DNA of 22,440 bases from Bacteriovoracaceae bacterium UBA4097 (GTDB lineage: Bacteria; Bdellovibrionota; Bacteriovoracia; Bacteriovoracales; Bacteriovoracaceae), in contig DFXX01000029.1 in NCBI GenBank assembly GCA_002381765.1, positions 1 to 22,440 of the forward strand, in the 5' to 3' direction. A program made the translations under genes and the position numbers. The notes below the pieces were generated by a model that saw only the letters and a list, made by a program, of their open reading frames with translations, did no database searches and was not told where the DNA came from. Shown one piece after another: positions 7,913 through 15,433 of this stretch; the first letter of the stretch is position 1, and each line of letters opens with the position of its first letter.

Positions 7913-9586
7913 ATGATTCGAAAAGAGTTCATAGAAATCGTCACTAATACCGGAATGGCAACACTTAAAGAGTTGCGCCGGATTTCTATGGGTAAAGAGG
8001 ATGAGATCAGTGAGTTTGAACTTCTTAATATGCCGTATTTTGATGAAGTTAAATTTGCTAAACTATGTTCTGAGCGCTACTCACTAACTTTCATCGATCT
8101 TCGTAATGCAAAAGTTCCTGCTGATATCCTTTCTACTTTAAAGAAAAAGTATGTGGTGAAGTTTCGCGCGATTCCTATCCAAAAGACTGCGACGAAAATT
8201 ACCTTTGCGACTTATGATCCAAGTGTCATTGAAGAAGCTAAGAAAGAATTATCTGACTCTTTTAAAAAGCAAGTTGACTTTATTCTCACCAATATTTCTT
8301 CATGGAAGAAACTATTCGCAGGCATTAAAGATTCAGTCGATGATCTCATTAATAATATTCAAGAGATCACCGGTACTAATATTGGCCAAGAAGAAAGTGT
8401 TAAGGCCGAAGACATTTCTGATGACGTGGTAACTTTCGTTAACCGTCTACTGGCAGAAGCCTTTGTGAAGAAAGCTTCCGATATTCATGTTGAGCCCTAC
8501 GAGAAGATTTTCAGAATTCGCTTGCGCATGGATGGAAGTCTGGTGGAAGTTGCTCAACCTCCTAAGAGTATGATGGCCTCAGTTATCTCAAGAATTAAAA
8601 TTATGTCTCAGATGGATATTTCTGAGAAAAGAAAGCCTCAGGATGGAAGAATTAAGCTTCTCATCGGGGGAAGTCCCATTGATTACCGCGTATCTTCACT
8701 CCCAACTTTGTTTGGCGAAAAGATCGTTATGCGACTTCTTGATTCATCAAACCTCCAGTTAGATATGACCAAACTGGGTTTTGAGCAAAAGCAGCTGGAT
8801 ATTTTCCTGGAAGGCATTCATCGTCCATATGGAATGTGTCTAGTGACCGGGCCCACGGGTTCGGGTAAAACGACGACTTTATATTCTGCGATCGCGGATC
8901 TGAATACTCCAGACAACAATGTCTCTACCGCAGAAGATCCGGTGGAATTTAACCTGGAAGGTATCAATCAGGTTAACGTGAGAAAAGACGTTGGTCTGAC
9001 CTTCGCCTCTGCCCTTAAAGCATTTTTGAGACAAGATCCTGACATCATCATGGTGGGGGAAATACGAGATGCCGAGGTGGGTGAGATTGCTGTAGAGGCG
9101 GCCCTTACTGGTCACCTTGTACTATCTACTCTTCACACCAATGATGCTCCGGCCACAGTAACTAGACTTCTTAATATGGGAATTGAGCCATTCCTCGTGG
9201 TAGCCGCTCTTAACGTGATTGTAGCTCAGCGCTTGTGTAGAAAAATTTGCATCAGTTGCAGAGAAGAGAAAGAAGTCTCTACAGATGAACTCATCGCTTG
9301 CGGATTTGCTCCGGCTTCAGCTGAGAAGATTAAAGTCTACCATGGTAAAGGCTGTGCGGCGTGCAATAAGACTGGATATAAAGGGCGTGTTGCCATTTAT
9401 GAAGTCTTGCAAGTTACACCGAAGGTTCGTGAACTCATTTTAAAGAATGGATCGACAGATGATATTAAACGACAAGCGATTAGAGATGGTATGAAAACGC
9501 TTCGAATGTGTGCCCTGACGAAAGTCGCTCAAGGTCTCACCACCTTAGAGGAAGCACTTGCGAATTCGGCTTCTGATCAATTGTAG
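7913..9586 (+). CDS. pilB: Type IV pilus extension ATPase PilB
   Basis: PilB is the hexameric cytoplasmic motor that drives pilin polymerisation. The 557-residue protein has an N-terminal GspE/MshEN-like region (about 1-130), the ASDIHVEPYE segment at about 188-197, Walker A GPTGSGKT at 313-320, an Asp box (EDPVE), Walker B DIIMVGE at 377-383 and a His box (HLVLSTLHTN) at 401-410. A zinc tetracysteine is formed by C446, C449, C481 and C484 followed by GYKGR, which distinguishes PilB from PilT. Length is typical. The start ATG is preceded by AGGGG (7896-7900) at a long 12-base spacing, so initiation may be weak or regulated. It is followed after nine bases by pilT. Confidence 0.96.
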   Translation: MIRKEFIEIVTNTGMATLKELRRISMGKEDEISEFELLNMPYFDEVKFAKLCSERYSLTFIDLRNAKVPADILSTLKKKYVVKFRAIPIQKTATKITFATYDPSVIEEAKKELSDSFKKQVDFILTNISSWKKLFAGIKDSVDDLINNIQEITGTNIGQEESVKAEDISDDVVTFVNRLLAEAFVKKASDIHVEPYEKIFRIRLRMDGSLVEVAQPPKSMMASVISRIKIMSQMDISEKRKPQDGRIKLLIGGSPIDYRVSSLPTLFGEKIVMRLLDSSNLQLDMTKLGFEQKQLDIFLEGIHRPYGMCLVTGPTGSGKTTTLYSAIADLNTPDNNVSTAEDPVEFNLEGINQVNVRKDVGLTFASALKAFLRQDPDIIMVGEIRDAEVGEIAVEAALTGHLVLSTLHTNDAPATVTRLLNMGIEPFLVVAALNVIVAQRLCRKICISCREEKEVSTDELIACGFAPASAEKIKVYHGKGCAACNKTGYKGRVAIYEVLQVTPKVRELILKNGSTDDIKRQAIRDGMKTLRMCALTKVAQGLTTLEEALANSASDQL

Positions 9587-9595
9587 GAGAAAATT

Positions 9596-10732
9596 ATGAG
9601 TAGTAATGACAATACCGCCCAAACCAAGACCGGCTCCGAGCAGGGGATTGGCAATGTGCAGATTCAACAGCTGTTTAAGGTCATGGTTGATCATGGTGCC
9701 TCAGATCTACATCTGACAGTGGGAAGTGCCCCTGGGATGAGAATCAGTGGGGATATCGTGAGAGTTAAGGTGGGAAGTCTTACTCCTGATGATACTAAGA
9801 GATTGGTCTATCAAATCCTGACTGAAAAGCAGAAAGCAGAGCTTGAAAAAAACCTCGAATTGGATTTTTCGTTTGGTATCAAGGGGCTTGCGCGATTTAG
9901 GGCCAACGTTTTTTATTCTAAGGGCTCGGTCGCTGCAGTCTTTAGACAGATTCCCAGCCTTATTCCGGATTTTGAAGCTCTGGGACTCCCGCCTGTTCTT
10001 TTAGAAATGGTGAATGTCTCCAGTGGTTTGTTTCTGGTAACCGGCCCCACCGGATCTGGTAAATCAACCACGCTGGCCTCTATCATCGATAAATTAAATA
10101 TCTCTTCTTCTAGCCATATTATTACCTTGGAAGATCCGATTGAATTTGTTCACCAGCATAAAGCTTCCTTAGTCAATCAAAGAGAGATTGGTGCTGATAC
10201 CCTGAGTTTTGGTAAAGGCATTAAGTCTCTGCTGAGGCAAGATCCAGATATCGTTCTTGTAGGGGAGCTGCGAGATCCCGAAACCATTGAAGCTGCTCTT
10301 ACCATTGCAGAAACTGGTCACGTGGTCTTTGGTACTCTTCACACCAACTCAACGATCCAAACCATTAACCGTATCATTAACGTTTTTCCCTCTGAACAGC
10401 AGGATCAGATCCGAACTCTTCTTTCTTTCGTTCTGCAAGGAGTAGTTGCTCAGCAACTTCTTCCTCGTATCCCGAAAGGGCGCTGCCTGGTTCAGGAGAT
10501 TTTAAGAATCACTCCTGCGATCAGAAACCTTATCCGAGAAGATAAGATTCATCAGATCTACTCTCAGATGCAGATCGGTCAGGAAGAGACGGGTATGAAC
10601 ACCATGAACCAGCACATAAAGAAATTGCTCGATGCTGGTCTGATTACAACCGAAACGGCAATTACCAATTCTAACAACCCAGAAGAATTAACCCGGATGT
10701 TAGGACTAGGTGCTCAGGCAAAAAGAAAGTGA
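9596..10732 (+). CDS. pilT: Type IV pilus retraction ATPase PilT
   Basis: PilT powers pilus disassembly and so twitching or pulling. The 378 residues include Walker A GPTGSGKS (150-157), Asp box LEDPIE, Walker B DIVLVGE (218-224), His box GHVVFGTLHTN and the PilT-specific AIRNLIRE motif at 308-315, needed for retraction in characterised PilT proteins. The PilB tetracysteine is absent, as expected. A polar extension of about 20 residues precedes the usual PilT start. TAGGAG at 9584-9589, overlapping the pilB stop, is a strong ribosome-binding site. Gene order pilB-pilT-pilC is the common arrangement. Confidence 0.96.
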   Translation: MSSNDNTAQTKTGSEQGIGNVQIQQLFKVMVDHGASDLHLTVGSAPGMRISGDIVRVKVGSLTPDDTKRLVYQILTEKQKAELEKNLELDFSFGIKGLARFRANVFYSKGSVAAVFRQIPSLIPDFEALGLPPVLLEMVNVSSGLFLVTGPTGSGKSTTLASIIDKLNISSSSHIITLEDPIEFVHQHKASLVNQREIGADTLSFGKGIKSLLRQDPDIVLVGELRDPETIEAALTIAETGHVVFGTLHTNSTIQTINRIINVFPSEQQDQIRTLLSFVLQGVVAQQLLPRIPKGRCLVQEILRITPAIRNLIREDKIHQIYSQMQIGQEETGMNTMNQHIKKLLDAGLITTETAITNSNNPEELTRMLGLGAQAKRK

Positions 10733-10740
10733 TTTAGATT

Positions 10741-11961
10741 ATGTCGCGATTTAAGTACACAGGTTTCACCAGGGATGGCAAAAAGGTAGAAAGCACAGTC
10801 GAGGCTGACTCCGTTAAAGATGCCAAGAAAATCCTGAGAAGAAGAAATATCAGACCTACCAAGGTCCTGGCTCCTTCTATATTTGAAACCGATCTCGGTG
10901 AATTCATGGCCGAGAAGGGCTTCGCTAAGCCCTTTGGGCAAGCCGATCTTATGCGCTTTACACGCCAGCTCTCTATCCTGATTAATGCCGGTGTTCCCAT
11001 CCTCGAATGCTTAGAGATTCTGTACAAGCAGGAACATAATCTTGCACTTAAAAAGATTCTAAAAAAAATTAGCGTGCAAGTGGAAGAAGGTAAGAGCTTG
11101 CACGATGCTATGATCCAGCAGCAGGGCTTTGATAAATTATACTGCGCCCTTGTTAAGGCAGGAGAAGCCGCCGGTATTCTTGATACTATTCTAGTAAAGC
11201 TTGCCGAGTTTTTAGAGAAGGCCGAAAAGCTAAAAAAACAAATTAAATCGGCCCTGACCTATCCCGTGATAGTTTTGTTTGTGGGTATCCTGGTAGTCAT
11301 GGGTCTGATGACCTTTGTGGTTCCCCAATTTGTGGACATGTTGAAAGAATCTAATCAGGAAATTCCTTGGGTCACTCAAACAGTTATCGATACCTCGGCT
11401 TTCTTTCAAAACTACACCTTGCTCTTAATCGCAGGAATGGTGGCCTTTACCATTGTCTTTACCAATTATATTAAGACTAAAGAGGGAAAAAAACAGTGGG
11501 ATCTCTTTACTATGAAGTCTCCTTTGTTTGGTGCTCTTATTATTAAAGGGAATCTAGGCGCTTTCACCCGTACTCTTGCCACCATGCTGGCCGCCGGTGT
11601 ACCCATCATCGATTCTCTGGAAATCTGTATCGATACCTTAGACAACACTCAAATCGCCAAAGATCTTACTAAAGTTAGAAAAGCCGTGACCGAAGGTAAA
11701 TCCATAACGGAGCCCCTCTCACGCATTAGCTACTTTCCCCCCTTGGTTACTCAGATGATTAAAGTCGGAGAATCCACCGGAAACTTAGATGAGATGCTGG
11801 TGAAAGTTGCCGATGTTTTCCAAGATGAAGTGGAAGAGCTCATCGGTAACCTGACTAAAATGATCGAACCAATCATCCTAGTGGTATTGGGCGGTATCAT
11901 CGGTTTCGTGCTGATTGCTATGTACTTGCCCATGTTTATGTCGGCAGGAGGGGTTGATTAA
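10741..11961 (+). CDS. pilC: Type IV pilus inner-membrane platform protein PilC
   Basis: PilC is the polytopic GspF-family platform that couples PilB/PilT rotation to pilin insertion. The 406-residue protein has the two repeated GspF domains. The first begins at about residue 70 (LMRFTRQLSILINAGVPILE) and the second at about 273, with the matching FTRTLATMLAAGVPIIDSLE. Membrane segments lie at about 172-197, 222-240 and 375-397. Length is typical. The start is eight bases after pilT. A 253-bp gap follows before pilA, so pilB-pilT-pilC probably forms one transcription unit. Confidence 0.96.
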   Translation: MSRFKYTGFTRDGKKVESTVEADSVKDAKKILRRRNIRPTKVLAPSIFETDLGEFMAEKGFAKPFGQADLMRFTRQLSILINAGVPILECLEILYKQEHNLALKKILKKISVQVEEGKSLHDAMIQQQGFDKLYCALVKAGEAAGILDTILVKLAEFLEKAEKLKKQIKSALTYPVIVLFVGILVVMGLMTFVVPQFVDMLKESNQEIPWVTQTVIDTSAFFQNYTLLLIAGMVAFTIVFTNYIKTKEGKKQWDLFTMKSPLFGALIIKGNLGAFTRTLATMLAAGVPIIDSLEICIDTLDNTQIAKDLTKVRKAVTEGKSITEPLSRISYFPPLVTQMIKVGESTGNLDEMLVKVADVFQDEVEELIGNLTKMIEPIILVVLGGIIGFVLIAMYLPMFMSAGGVD

Positions 11962-11985
11962 GGTTGCCAATTTATCTGGGCAAAA

Positions 11986-12005
11986 CGCTCTAAAAGCGGC
12001 TTTTT
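11986..12005 (+). terminator. Weak candidate terminator after pilC
   Basis: CGCT (11986-11989) and AGCG (11995-11998) can pair around a five-base loop, followed by GCTTTTT. The stem is only four pairs, so termination would be partial at best. Read-through from pilC into pilA is possible. Confidence 0.35.
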
Positions 12006-12081
12006 AAACAATTTGTGCCTAACTAAGGTAATAGGAATAAGTTGCCGAAAGATAATTAACCGACCTTTATTTTTATTCATA

Positions 12082-12111
12082 TTAAGATAAATTTTATTAG
12101 TAACTTATAAT
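12082..12111 (+). promoter_or_regulatory. Candidate sigma70-type promoter for pilA
   Basis: TATAAT at 12106-12111 is a perfect -10. The best -35 is TTAAGA at 12082-12087 (four of six) with an 18-base spacer, in very A/T-rich DNA. Transcription would start near 12118 and give a leader of about 97 bases before the pilA ATG. I see no GG-N10-GC sigma54 motif, unlike M. xanthus pilA. Confidence 0.5.
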
Positions 12112-12131
12112 CAAACCGGGGAACTCCCAAA

Positions 12132-12200
12132 TTTGAGATTCTTAATATCTCGAACCAAAGAGAACCTTTTTAACAACGCTTAGATCTCTTAATGATCTAA
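12132..12200 (+). promoter_or_regulatory. pilA leader with two hairpins sharing the loop TCTTAAT
   Basis: Hairpin 1: TTTGAGAT (12132-12139) pairs with ATCTCGAA (12147-12154), eight pairs including one G-U. Hairpin 2: TTAGATC (12180-12186) pairs with GATCTAA (12194-12200), seven perfect pairs. Both close on the same seven-base loop, TCTTAAT (12140-12146 and 12187-12193). Hairpin 2 ends two bases before the AAGGAG ribosome-binding site at 12203-12208. These could be RNA stability or protein-binding elements, or duplicated DNA operator sites. The structures are visible in the sequence; the role is inference. Confidence 0.55.
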
Positions 12201-12214
12201 TCAAGGAGTGAAGG

Positions 12215-12895
12215 ATGAAGACATTTTCTCAGTCGTTAAAGCGACAAGACGGGTTCACACTCGTGGAACTTATGGTTGTGGTTGCCATTATTGGTCTCCT
12301 CTCAGCTGTAGCAATTCCGAACTTTAAGAAGTATCAGGCCAAGGCCAAAATCTCTGAGGCCAAGCTTCAGTTGTCTGCGATCTATACGGCAGAGGCGGCG
12401 TTTTTTAGTGACTTTAATATGTACGCTGGTTGCCTTCGTTATATGGGCTATGATCCTGAGCTAGAAACTCCAAACCGTTATTATGCAACAGGTTTTTTTC
12501 AGGGGATTGCTGCCCGTCATGCGACTCCTCATGCAAATGCGATAAGCTCTGGTCTAAACGTAACTTCTTGTCCCCAGGCGCTTACTGCTAACACTGGTAC
12601 GGCCGCTACAACACCTGCAGCAACTTTCTTCTACGCCGGAAAAGGTATGGGTACAGCTGTTGCAAATGGTACTATTGTTAACCCAACAGGTAACCAAGCT
12701 GGTGCTGCTGGAGTTTGTACAACTGCTACTCCGACGGGTGGAAACTGTGTTGGTACTCAGCAGAACCCTGCGACTATGACCTTCATTGCCGCTGCAGTGG
12801 GAGTTATTTCAGCCGATGCTATGACTGCAGCATTGGCTTCAGGACTTACCATCGATAATACTAAAGTTATCAGAACTGTAGTTACTGGCTTCTAA
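12215..12895 (+). CDS. pilA: Type IV pilin PilA (probable major pilin)
   Basis: The 226-residue prepilin has a 13-residue basic leader, MKTFSQSLKRQDG, cut by PilD before F14. The mature protein starts FTLVE with the conserved glutamate at +5, then the hydrophobic alpha-1 helix (about 14-40). The C-terminal half is rich in Ala, Thr, Gly and Asn, with four cysteines (C73, C119, C168, C178) that could form two disulfides. Mature length is about 213 residues, similar to delta-proteobacterial pilins and longer than many others. A strong AAGGAG lies six bases upstream. Its own promoter, structured leader and strong terminator suggest a highly expressed, single-gene transcript, as expected for a major pilin. 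Confidence 0.94.
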   Translation: MKTFSQSLKRQDGFTLVELMVVVAIIGLLSAVAIPNFKKYQAKAKISEAKLQLSAIYTAEAAFFSDFNMYAGCLRYMGYDPELETPNRYYATGFFQGIAARHATPHANAISSGLNVTSCPQALTANTGTAATTPAATFFYAGKGMGTAVANGTIVNPTGNQAGAAGVCTTATPTGGNCVGTQQNPATMTFIAAAVGVISADAMTAALASGLTIDNTKVIRTVVTGF

Positions 12896-12903
12896 TTAGA
12901 GCG

Positions 12904-12941
12904 AGCGATAAGGTAGGCTAAACCTACCTTATCGCTTTTTT
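12904..12941 (+). terminator. Strong intrinsic terminator of pilA
   Basis: The arms at 12904-12917 and 12923-12936 pair perfectly over about 14 bases (core GCGATAAGGTAGG) around the loop CTAAA, followed by a run of Ts to 12941. It lies nine bases after the pilA stop. The 3' arm also encodes the last codons and stop of the convergent minus-strand gene. A second GCGATAAGG at 12948-12956 could compete for the 3' arm. Confidence 0.92.
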
Positions 12942-13736
12942 GTGAATGCGATAAGGCTGAAATTCCTGCTGACTAATCCACTTACCGTCCCGATATAAAT
13001 AACGATCCCCCTCACTATCCACTCGCTCACAGTTTTCACCATTAGAATTCAAGCAATCAAGGTCTCGCTCGGCTTTAAGAGCATATAGGTCAGCTCGCAG
13101 TTTCTTTTCTAAAACGGGATCTTTATTATTCGCCAGATTAAATTTTAAAAACTCCATGGCAGCTTCAAAATCATGGCTCTCTTCAAAACGCAGTTTATTG
13201 ATGATATATTTTAAGGGAGCAGGACTATTAGGATGATCTTGTGCTCTTTCTAAATGTTGTAGGCCTCTTTCAAAATCTCCCATCTCAAAATAGTAATTAA
13301 ACCCAGCATTGTAATTTAATTTATAGTCATTGGGATAAAGCTTAAGCCCTCTCTCATACATATCGGCGGCACCTTGCAAATCATCCTTTACGATCGAAAG
13401 GAGCATCCCACCATACAGATAGTTCTCATAAAATTTGGGATCTAGCTCCGAGATACTGCGAAAGCGCAGATACATCCAGCTATTAAGATCCTGTTTGTTA
13501 TACTTGACCAAATCAGACTCTAATAAGGTTTGAATCCACAAGAGATCGGCGATTAATCTTTTATTTCCTAAGGACACAAATTTAAGGAAGTCCTGTCTAA
13601 GATTAATAGCACTGTCTTGTTTCTCGACCGTAATAGCGGGTTTAGTGGTGAGGTTATGAAGAAACAGGGCGATGGTATAAAAGAGGATGGCAGCAATAAG
13701 AATGAAATAGTTATTGCCATATTTTTTTTTAAACAT
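12924..13736 (-). CDS. Membrane-anchored TPR protein in pilG position
   Basis: I chose the ATG at 13736 (270 residues). The frame is open to 13844, but the added part lacks homology-like character and overlaps pilH. The protein has one N-terminal membrane helix at about 9-26, then an exported part. A segment GNKRLIADLLWIQTL at about 57-71 is followed by TPR-like helical pairs at about 85-215 (ENYLYGGMLLSIV, AADMYERGLKLYPND, NYNAGFNYYFEMGDFERGL). The tail has two cysteines (C228, C236) and an aromatic end. It has no recognisable ribosome site. In M. xanthus, pilG lies here, before pilH and pilI, and is needed for pilus production. Position suggests this is the pilG counterpart, but here it is inverted. 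It is convergent with pilA and divergent from pilH. Function is inferred from context only. Confidence 0.72.
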   Translation of the reverse strand: MFKKKYGNNYFILIAAILFYTIALFLHNLTTKPAITVEKQDSAINLRQDFLKFVSLGNKRLIADLLWIQTLLESDLVKYNKQDLNSWMYLRFRSISELDPKFYENYLYGGMLLSIVKDDLQGAADMYERGLKLYPNDYKLNYNAGFNYYFEMGDFERGLQHLERAQDHPNSPAPLKYIINKLRFEESHDFEAAMEFLKFNLANNKDPVLEKKLRADLYALKAERDLDCLNSNGENCERVDSEGDRYLYRDGKWISQQEFQPYRIHKKAIR

Positions 13737-13748
13737 AATGATTTGATT

Positions 13749-14660
13749 ATGTTGAAATTTCAGGAAATTACCAAGGTTTTTAAAACCGATCTGATCGCTC
13801 AGCCGTTCACGGCGCTCAATGATGTCTCCTTTGAAATTCCCCACGGATCCATGGTGGGATTTCTAGGTGCCAATGGTGCGGGAAAAACCACATCATTGAA
13901 GATCATCATGGATTTTATTCGCGCTGATAAGGGGCGAGTGGAATTTGATTCAAGCATGGGTAAAAATAAGATTGAGGTGTTTAAGAAGATTGGCTTCTTG
14001 CCGGAGAGACCCTATTTCTATCCTAATCTTACGGGTACTGAGTTTCTCATGTTCATGGGAAGATTATCGGAGCTTCCTCGAGAGCAAATTAAAAAGCAAG
14101 TTGCTGTGTGGGCCCCTAGGTTCAAGATTGAGCATGCTCTAGAGCGACCACTTAAGACATATTCCAAGGGAATGCTTCAGCGAGTGGGGTTTCTGGCGAC
14201 TATTATACATGAGCCGGAGTTGATTATTCTGGATGAGCCGCTTTCGGGACTCGATCCGATTGGACGCAAAGAGCTTAAGGATGTGATTGTTGAAGTTCAT
14301 CGTGCGGGTAAGACCGTCTTCTTTAGTAGTCATATCGTTTCTGATATCGAAGAGATTTGCGACCGCGTGATCTTCTTGAAAGAAGGGAAGCTCGTCTATG
14401 ATGGTGCGGTTGATAGCTTGATGAATTCGGGTAAGCAGAATGATTATTTAATTAAGTTTAGATCTGTGGGTAATATTTCGTTAAGTGCTCCTCATCATAA
14501 TTGGCAGCACTTTCCGGGAAACCTCAATGTCATCACGGTTAATGAAGCTGCTAAATCTGCTGCTCTTCAGGAGCTAGTGGGTGGTGGCGTGGAGATTACG
14601 GGAGTTGAATTGATTAAGCCGAGTCTGGAAGAAATTTTTTATAAGATAAGAACCCAATGA
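13749..14660 (+). CDS. pilH: ABC transporter ATPase, PilH-like
   Basis: The ATG at 13749 gives 303 residues and starts directly at the ABC fold (MLKFQEITKVF). An in-frame extension to 13617 overlaps the divergent gene and is unlikely. Motifs: Walker A GANGAGKT (40-47), Q-loop region around residues 84-90 (LPERPYF, without the classical Q), signature YSKGMLQRV (138-146), Walker B LIILDEP (158-164), H-loop H195. The C-terminal 80 residues resemble those of ABC-2 type exporters such as CcmA/YhaQ-like ATPases. It overlaps its permease by four bases. M. xanthus pilH and pilI encode such a pair at this place in the pil cluster. The substrate is unknown; a role in pilus biogenesis is inferred from synteny. 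Confidence 0.85.
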   Translation: MLKFQEITKVFKTDLIAQPFTALNDVSFEIPHGSMVGFLGANGAGKTTSLKIIMDFIRADKGRVEFDSSMGKNKIEVFKKIGFLPERPYFYPNLTGTEFLMFMGRLSELPREQIKKQVAVWAPRFKIEHALERPLKTYSKGMLQRVGFLATIIHEPELIILDEPLSGLDPIGRKELKDVIVEVHRAGKTVFFSSHIVSDIEEICDRVIFLKEGKLVYDGAVDSLMNSGKQNDYLIKFRSVGNISLSAPHHNWQHFPGNLNVITVNEAAKSAALQELVGGGVEITGVELIKPSLEEIFYKIRTQ

Positions 14661-15433
14661 ATATTTTAGAAAAAATCCTGATTGTTGCGAAGTATACCCT
14701 CAAAGAAATTTTAAAGAGTAAGGTTCTCTATATTACTCTCGTGATTGGTGTGGCCTTAATGATTGTGACCTATGTCGCAACTGAGTTTACCTATGGAGTG
14801 CCGGAGAAGGTCTCATTAGATTTCGGTTTGGGAATGCTCTCCTTGTCTTCTATTGGTATCTCGATCTTCATGGGAGCCACACTTCTTCCGAATGAAATAG
14901 ATTCCCGCACTGTTTATATGGTTATCTCGCGACCCGTTCCGCGCTGGGTGTTTATTACGGGAAAGGTCGTGGGGCTGATTGGAGTTTTGGCGGTTAACTT
15001 CGCCATTCTCTCGACCATGACCCTGGCCTGTACTTATCTCTTAGGTGGTCAGATCGATCAGACCATTATTATGGCGATTCTTTTTACACTTTTGGAATGT
15101 ATTCTCTTACTTCTTTTGGTGGTGTTCTTTTCTCTCTTCACCAATAATATTCTTTCTTCGTCCATTTCGGTGGTGATTCTTTTATTAGGACATGCGGTCC
15201 AAGAAACTCAGCAAACCACCTTTGTGCAGAACCGGGAGTTATTAGGGAAGATTTTAAGTTTTTATCATTTGGTTCTGCCCGGCTTTTATAAGCTTAATCT
15301 CAAAGACTTCGTGATCTATAACCAAAGTATCGAGGCTTCTTACCTGTGGGGATCATTTATCTATGGTGCCACCTACAGCGCTTTCTTATTTCTCATGATT
15401 ATTTATCTCTTTAACAAAAAGAATCTGGATTGA
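14657..15433 (+). CDS. pilI: ABC-2 type permease, PilI-like
   Basis: The 258-residue protein is an integral membrane permease with about six helices (roughly 23-41, 57-77, 105-127, 136-163, 170-182, 232-252). It has the ABC-2 feature of a periplasm-to-membrane turn after the first helix and the SRPVPRWVFITGKVVGL loop near residues 91-107 that contacts the ATPase in this family. The ATG overlaps the pilH stop and its own stop overlaps the pilD start, so pilH-pilI-pilD are translationally coupled. Coupling to the prepilin peptidase supports a pilus-related transporter, matching pilI of M. xanthus by position. Substrate unknown. Confidence 0.82.
   Translation: MNILEKILIVAKYTLKEILKSKVLYITLVIGVALMIVTYVATEFTYGVPEKVSLDFGLGMLSLSSIGISIFMGATLLPNEIDSRTVYMVISRPVPRWVFITGKVVGLIGVLAVNFAILSTMTLACTYLLGGQIDQTIIMAILFTLLECILLLLLVVFFSLFTNNILSSSISVVILLLGHAVQETQQTTFVQNRELLGKILSFYHLVLPGFYKLNLKDFVIYNQSIEASYLWGSFIYGATYSAFLFLMIIYLFNKKNLD

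Noticed and set aside
11964..11983. TTGCC/GGCAA inverted repeat after pilC as a terminator
   Set aside because: Five-pair stem, ten-base loop and no following T-run; probably chance.
11962..12214. Sigma54 promoter for pilA
   Set aside because: I looked for TGGCAC-N5-TTGC or GG-N10-GC in the gap and found none; a sigma70-like -10 is present instead.
13617..13748. Upstream extension of the pilH frame
   Set aside because: It overlaps the divergent TPR gene and adds a non-ABC-like stretch; the family start fits the ATG at 13749.
13737..13844. Upstream extension of the minus-strand TPR gene
   Set aside because: It overlaps the pilH coding region and places 36 polar residues before the membrane helix; ATG 13736 gives a normal N-terminal anchor.
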